Assembly (NCBI GenBank): GCA_903919315.1
Contig: CAIXHP010000008.1
Coordinates: forward strand, 1 to 64,000
Source of the DNA: an uncultured Pseudomonadota bacterium
GTDB taxonomy: Bacteria > Pseudomonadota > Alphaproteobacteria > UBA9219
DNA: 64,000 bases
Reading direction: 5' to 3'
Both the position numbers and the translations under genes were made by a program. The notes beneath the pieces were generated by a model. It ran no database searches. It had not been told where the DNA came from and saw only the letters and a list, made by a program, of their open reading frames with translations. This document shows positions 59,570-64,000 of the stretch, piece by piece. Positions within the stretch are counted from its first letter, which is position 1. Each line of letters begins with the position of its first letter.

Positions 59570-60382
59570 ATGGGTGTGACGGATTTTCAGATTTCTTCCG
59601 ACCTTATTGCCCTCGCGCACCAGTTGGCCGATGCGGCGGGCGCTGTCGTGCGGCGGTATTTTCGCACGTCCTTTCAGGTTGACGGCAAGGCCGATTTGTC
59701 GCCGGTGACCGTGGCCGACCGCGAGGCCGAGCGGGTTATGCGCGCCATCATCGCCGCGAACCGTCCCGAAGACGGCATCTGGGGCGAGGAGTTCGGCGCG
59801 GAGCGGGGGGACGCTCCGTTTCTTTGGGTGCTTGATCCGGTGGACGGCACACGCGCGTTTATGACCGGCAAGCCGGTCTTTGGCACGTTGATCGGGTTGC
59901 TGCATCAGGGTGTGCCGGTGCTGGGCGTGATTGATCAGCCGGTGCTGCGTGAACGGTGGATTGGCGGGGCTGGTTATCCGACCCTGTTCAACGGCGCACC
60001 CTGCCGCACCCGCGCTTGCGCGGCGTTGGATCAGGCGGTGGTGACCGTGGGGCATTTGCCGTTTCCTAAGGTGCGCGAGACGGATATGCGGGTTTACCGC
60101 GCGTTGGTCACGGCGGCGGCGACCGAGGCCGTGGGGGGGGATTGTTACGCTTACGCGATGCTGGCTTCCGGCCATGGCGATGTGGTGATCGAAAACGAAT
60201 TGAAGCTGCATGACTTCGCGGCGCTGGCTCCTGTTGTGGCGGGCGCGGGCGGGGCGATGACGGACTGGCGGGGGCAACCGCTGCGGATGGACTCCGCGGG
60301 GGATGTTTTGGCCGTGGGCGATGAGCGGGTGTTGCAGGCCGCGCTTGAGGTCATCCGTTCGGGGAAGGGTGACGGGCTATGA
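59570..60382 (+). CDS. Inositol monophosphatase family protein, histidinol-phosphatase-like
   Basis: DLSPVTVADREAERVMR, GEEFG, LWVLDPVDGTRAFMTGKPVFGTLIGLL. Confidence 0.9.
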   Translation: MGVTDFQISSDLIALAHQLADAAGAVVRRYFRTSFQVDGKADLSPVTVADREAERVMRAIIAANRPEDGIWGEEFGAERGDAPFLWVLDPVDGTRAFMTGKPVFGTLIGLLHQGVPVLGVIDQPVLRERWIGGAGYPTLFNGAPCRTRACAALDQAVVTVGHLPFPKVRETDMRVYRALVTAAATEAVGGDCYAYAMLASGHGDVVIENELKLHDFAALAPVVAGAGGAMTDWRGQPLRMDSAGDVLAVGDERVLQAALEVIRSGKGDGL

Positions 60383-61389
60383 TCAAGCTTGCGGCGCTGT
60401 TCGGATTGCTGGGGCTGGCGGTGGCGACGGGGGTGATTGTCTGGAGCGGCTGGGATCAGGTGCTGCAAGCGTTGGCGCAGGCGGGATGGGGCATTGTCGT
60501 TGCCAGTCTGTTCCATGTCGTGCCGATGTTCTTGTGCGTCGTGGGTTGGCACGCGCTCTTGCCGGGCCGGAGCGCGCCGGGCTGGGGGCGCAGCCGTCCG
60601 GGGCATTTGTTCTTTCTCTATCTGCTGTGGATCCGCGCCGCCGTGAACAACCTGATGCCCGTGGCGCGTATCGGCGGCGAGATCGTCTCGGTGCGCGTGA
60701 TGATGAAGCACGGCGTTCGCAAATCCACCGCCATCGCTTGCACGGTCGTGGAAATCACGCTGTCGGTGATCGGCCAGTTCTTTTTTGCCCTGATCGGCGT
60801 GGGACTGTTCGTGATGCATGTGAGCGATCAGAATGTGACGATGCAACTGTTGTGGGGTTTGCTGTTGTCGGTGCCTGTTATCGGCGCTTTGCTGCTGGTG
60901 CAGCGGGCGGGGGTTTTCGGGTTGATGACCAAGCTCTTCACGCTGATGTTTCGCGACAAGTGGAAAAACTTCGCGGGCAACACGGCTCGACTTGATCAGG
61001 CCGTGCATACGATGTACCGGCGGCGCGGGCGCGTGTTGCTGTGCGGCGTGATGCAGTTCGCGTCGTGGGCGGCGGGTAGCGGCGAGATTTGGCTGGCGAT
61101 GTATTTCCTTGGCCATCCGCTGTCGCTTTTGGAATGCGTGATGATCGAGGCGCTGATTCAGGCGACCAGCAGCGCCGCCTTTGTGGTGCCGGGCGCGCTT
61201 GGTGTGCAGGAGGCGGGGTTTTTGTTGTTCGGGCATCTTTTGGGGCTGACGCCTGAAATCGCCGCCGCGCTCGCCGTCATTCGCCGCTGTCGCGATTTGT
61301 TGCTCTATGTGCCGGGGCTTGTGGCGTGGCAGGTGCAAGAGGGGCGGTGGCTGCTACGGCATCGCCAGAAATCTCTGGATAGCCGCTGA
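60379..61389 (+). CDS. HpnL-like / lysylphosphatidylglycerol synthase TM-region family protein
   Basis: Polytopic; AAVNNLMPVARIGGEIVSVRVMMKHGVRKSTAIACTVVE…FVVPGALGVQEAGFLLFGHLLGLTPEIAAALAVIRRCRDLLL. Confidence 0.85.
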   Translation: MIKLAALFGLLGLAVATGVIVWSGWDQVLQALAQAGWGIVVASLFHVVPMFLCVVGWHALLPGRSAPGWGRSRPGHLFFLYLLWIRAAVNNLMPVARIGGEIVSVRVMMKHGVRKSTAIACTVVEITLSVIGQFFFALIGVGLFVMHVSDQNVTMQLLWGLLLSVPVIGALLLVQRAGVFGLMTKLFTLMFRDKWKNFAGNTARLDQAVHTMYRRRGRVLLCGVMQFASWAAGSGEIWLAMYFLGHPLSLLECVMIEALIQATSSAAFVVPGALGVQEAGFLLFGHLLGLTPEIAAALAVIRRCRDLLLYVPGLVAWQVQEGRWLLRHRQKSLDSR

Positions 61390-62124
61390 AACTTCGTCCG
61401 GCAGCGTGAAATCGACGCGGGGATGACGAAAGGGTACCCACTGAAAGCGGGCGTACCATAGCGTGCCCGGATGCGGCGGCTGGCTGTAGTCATAGGCGGC
61501 CAGCGGTCGATAGACTTCGCGTTCCACCGCGACGTAGTTCAGGTTTTGTTGTTCCGAGGCGTAGAGTTTGAGCGCTTCGCGTTTTTGCGTCTGTTCGGCG
61601 GGCGTGAGCGTCAGGGTTTCTTCGGTGTCGTTCGGGAAGAGAAAGCGCTGGCTGTTGGTTTGGCCGTTGAAGAAATTGTATTCGGCGAATTCGAGGATGG
61701 AGGGGAATCCTTCCCGCGCCAGTTTTGCGCCGACGGCGTTCAGCGCGTCATGGTCGGCGTTGCCGCCTTCATAGGCCGGGAGCCAGATCTGGTCGATGTG
61801 GTAGGCGGCGAGGGCTTGTTGGATTTCGGCGTGGACGGTTTCCAGATGCCGCCACAAATGCCGCGCCGGGCGCGGCGACCAACCGACGGGGGTGATGCCG
61901 AGTTTTTCGGCAACGTCACGGGCCTCGGCGCGGCGGCGCTGCGTGGAGGCATCGTAATATTTTCGTTGCCACGGCCACAGGGTTTCGCGGGCGATGCAGC
62001 CGTGGGTCAGATAGAGCGTGAAAACCTCGGCTCCTTGCGCCCGTGCGCGTCCGATGGCCGCGCCACAGCCCACCACTTCGTCGTCGGGATGCGGCACGAG
62101 GATGAGGATGCGTGAGCCGAACAT
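61354..62124 (-). CDS. PIG-L/LmbE family deacetylase
   Basis: ILILVPHPDDEVVGCGAAI…LYLTHGC…LPAYEGGNADHDALNAVGAKL. Confidence 0.93.
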   Translation of the reverse strand: MFGSRILILVPHPDDEVVGCGAAIGRARAQGAEVFTLYLTHGCIARETLWPWQRKYYDASTQRRRAEARDVAEKLGITPVGWSPRPARHLWRHLETVHAEIQQALAAYHIDQIWLPAYEGGNADHDALNAVGAKLAREGFPSILEFAEYNFFNGQTNSQRFLFPNDTEETLTLTPAEQTQKREALKLYASEQQNLNYVAVEREVYRPLAAYDYSQPPHPGTLWYARFQWVPFRHPRVDFTLPDEVSAAIQRFLAMP

Positions 62125-62151
62125 GGTATTTGTCCGTTCTATTTCTGTTGC

Positions 62152-63456
62152 TTAGGCGGCGTTCTTGGGCGTCTTGTTCAAGTCAGGTTTCTTGCCTCTG
62201 GCGGCTTCCCACCAGACCGCGAAGAGGTCTTCGGCTAGGACGTCCTGCCAGCTGGCCAGATGCGTGCGGCCATAGGCCGTGGCGGTTTCGCGCATGGCGT
62301 CGCGTCGCGCCGGCTCGGCAGCAAAATTCCGCAGCGCCGTCGTCCACGGCTCTACGCCGCTTTCGACCGTTTCCATCGCGGGGGTGTGGTTGAAGAGTTC
62401 CGCTACGCCGCTTTTCTTTGATACCAGAACCGGACAGCCGGAGGTCAGTGCCTCTACGCCAGCCATGCTGCGTATCTCCACTTCGGAGGCGAGGGCCAGA
62501 ACGTCGACGCTGGCGTAGAGCCGCGCCAGTTCGTCCGGTTGCACAAAGCCGGGCACGGCGACATGGCCCGCGAGGCGTTTCTTGAGATCGTCGGCGGCGG
62601 GGCCGATGCCCGCTGCGATGAGGTGAAGCGGCAGGCCTTCGGCGATCAGAGTCTCCATGGCCTCGATCAGCGTGTAGATGTTCTTGCCGACATCCAGCCG
62701 TCCTACGAACAGAACGACGAGGCGATCATGGGGGATGGCGTAGTCCCTTTCGACGCTTTCGCGGGCGCGGCGGTGCGGTCCGAACACCGCGCGGTCAACG
62801 CCGAGACGGAGATGGCGCACGCTGTCCTTTCCTAAAACGCTTTCCGCTAGCGTGAAGTCTTCGGCGCGAGTCACGAGGGCGTAGCGGCAGCGGCGTACAT
62901 GGTCGCGCAGCTTCGCTGTCATTTTTGTCTCTTGCCGTTCCGGCAGATGCCAATCCTCTATCAGTTTTCGTCCCAGCCAGCTCGACCCGAAAAGTTTTTC
63001 GATCGTTTGCCGCGTAAAAATACGCGCATAGGAGGGCGTGTCGGTGTGGAACGAGGTGACGAGCGGGATCGCGGCGCGGCGGCTGACGCGCTCGGCGGTG
63101 CGGGCAAAGGCGAAATAACCGTCGGTGGTGTGGATCGCGTCATAGCCCGCCAACTCGCGCGCGAGGGCCGGATGATAGGGCGCAAGATCGGTGTGATCCG
63201 GCACATAGGGCAAGATGGGTTTCAGTCGCGCGGTGCTGAACACCGGCGGCAACTGGCGGATGTGGGCGTGGGGGCCGAGCGTTTCGGTGCGCGTCGCGCC
63301 GGAGAAATACACCGTCAGGTCGAGCGGCAAGGCTCCGTCGGCGGCGGCCGCCGCGAGGCGCTCCCAGCATTTCACATGGCCTCCCGACTGCTGCGACCGG
63401 GGCAGGTCGATCAGGGCGGCGACGCGCAGGCGTGTTGGGGCTGTGGAGTCGGTCAT
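62152..63456 (-). CDS. GT4-type glycosyltransferase
   Basis: VLFVGRLDVGKNIYTLIEAMETL…VAVPGFVQPDELARLYASVDVLALASEVEIRSMAGVEALTSGCPVLVS. Confidence 0.93.
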   Translation of the reverse strand: MTDSTAPTRLRVAALIDLPRSQQSGGHVKCWERLAAAAADGALPLDLTVYFSGATRTETLGPHAHIRQLPPVFSTARLKPILPYVPDHTDLAPYHPALARELAGYDAIHTTDGYFAFARTAERVSRRAAIPLVTSFHTDTPSYARIFTRQTIEKLFGSSWLGRKLIEDWHLPERQETKMTAKLRDHVRRCRYALVTRAEDFTLAESVLGKDSVRHLRLGVDRAVFGPHRRARESVERDYAIPHDRLVVLFVGRLDVGKNIYTLIEAMETLIAEGLPLHLIAAGIGPAADDLKKRLAGHVAVPGFVQPDELARLYASVDVLALASEVEIRSMAGVEALTSGCPVLVSKKSGVAELFNHTPAMETVESGVEPWTTALRNFAAEPARRDAMRETATAYGRTHLASWQDVLAEDLFAVWWEAARGKKPDLNKTPKNAA

Positions 63457-63597
63457 GGGCGGCGCTTCCGTGCTTCGCTTTTGGGGCGGCGAATTGTAAG
63501 ATGGGCATCTTATCCTGTCGCGCTCTATTCCGAGAGGCAATTTTCCATGACCTTCCGACGGAAACAAGCCGGAATTCCCGCGCCTTGCTCACGCCCC

Positions 63598-63724
63598 GAT
63601 TCCTCCCCCCTTGAGGGGGAGGTTAGGTGGGGGGTGGGTTCCGTTGGGGCTGTGGGCGCAAGTTCGGCAGTTACGGGATATGACCCCCCACCCAACCCTC
63701 CCCCTCAAGGGGGGAGGGCTTTTG
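63598..63724. repeat. REPIN-like unit, copy 1 (inverted pair of palindromic repeats)
   Basis: CCTCCCCCCTTGAGGGGGAGGTTAGGTGGGGGG … 45-bp spacer … CCCCCCACCCAACCCTCCCCCTCAAGGGGGGAGGGCTTTTG. Confidence 0.9.
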
Positions 63725-63768
63725 AGGGTCGACGTTTTTTGCGTTCGTCTTTCGGAAAAGCGCGTCCT

Positions 63769-63895
63769 GATTCCTCCCCCCTTGAGGGGGAGGTTAGGTG
63801 GGGGGGGGTTCCGTTGGGGCTGTGGGCGCAAGTCCGGCGGTTACGGGATATGACCCCCCACCCAACCCTCCCCCTCAAGGGGGGAGGGCTTTTGG
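63769..63895. repeat. REPIN-like unit, copy 2 (near-identical, offset 171 bp)
   Basis: Same order and orientation as 63598-63724, differing at only a few bases, including the shared spacer GTTCCGTTGGGGCTGTGGGCGCAAGT. Confidence 0.9.
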
Positions 63896-63905
63896 TTGGG
63901 GGCTT

Positions 63906-64000
63906 TTGGCTCTTGTTTTGCTGGGGTTGGCGTTTCCGGCGGGGGCGAAAGAGGTCTATAAGCCTGCGAGCACGTTGCAGGACGAACCGGTGTCGCTCGA
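63906..64000 (+). CDS. N-terminus of a secreted protein truncated by the window end
   Basis: From TTG: (M)ALVLLGLAFPAGAKEVYKPASTLQDEPVSL, a signal-peptide-like leader. Confidence 0.4.
   Translation, partial: MALVLLGLAFPAGAKEVYKPASTLQDEPVSL

Noticed and set aside
60133-60140. G8 run within the IMP-family phosphatase gene as a contingency locus
   Set aside because: The frame is intact and this is a metabolic enzyme; no evidence for variation. It is worth noting only as a possible sequencing-error site.

Overview
High-GC alphaproteobacterial chromosomal window, probably Rhodospirillales-like (inferred from gene content). Main blocks: (1) 0-6.7 kb: uracil-DNA glycosylase family protein, tRNA-Val(GAC), an XRE regulator divergent from an orphan periplasmic binding protein, lipocalin, porin, inorganic pyrophosphatase. 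(2) 6.7-25.8 kb: surface polysaccharide / O-antigen locus with Wzt/Wzm-type ABC export, manC, gmd, an fcl-like epimerase, several glycosyltransferases, a YfhO-like membrane protein, GtrA, and the CDP-sugar genes rfbF-rfbG-rfbH followed directly by a two-subunit transketolase. (3) 25.9-42.7 kb: housekeeping genes (RidA, J-domain protein, cobS, cobT, HNH, esterase, SIMPL, GST, a MoxR/DUF58/DUF4159 operon, CCA-adding enzyme). (4) 42.7-57.3 kb: a compact head/tail/lysis cluster resembling a gene transfer agent (GTA) or prophage, with no integrase or replication genes. It looks damaged: an in-frame amber codon in the portal gene, a frameshift in the head-tail connector, no recognisable tail terminator/tube/tape-measure genes, and a DUF2163 hub protein fused in frame to the tail-tip (gp15-like) protein with the NlpC/P60 gene absent. 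(5) 57.3-64 kb: pheA, an outer-membrane beta-barrel, a hisN-like phosphatase, an HpnL-like protein, a PIG-L deacetylase and a glycosyltransferase. A GC-rich palindromic repeat (CCCCCCACCCAACCCTCCCCCTCAAGGGGGGAGGGCTTTT and variants) occurs at about 10 sites. One copy lies in frame inside the CCA-adding enzyme gene, several sit in the phage-like cluster beside duplicated 3' ends of the terminase gene, and two form REPIN-like inverted pairs. All calls come from reading sequence and ORF translations; no database search was run.
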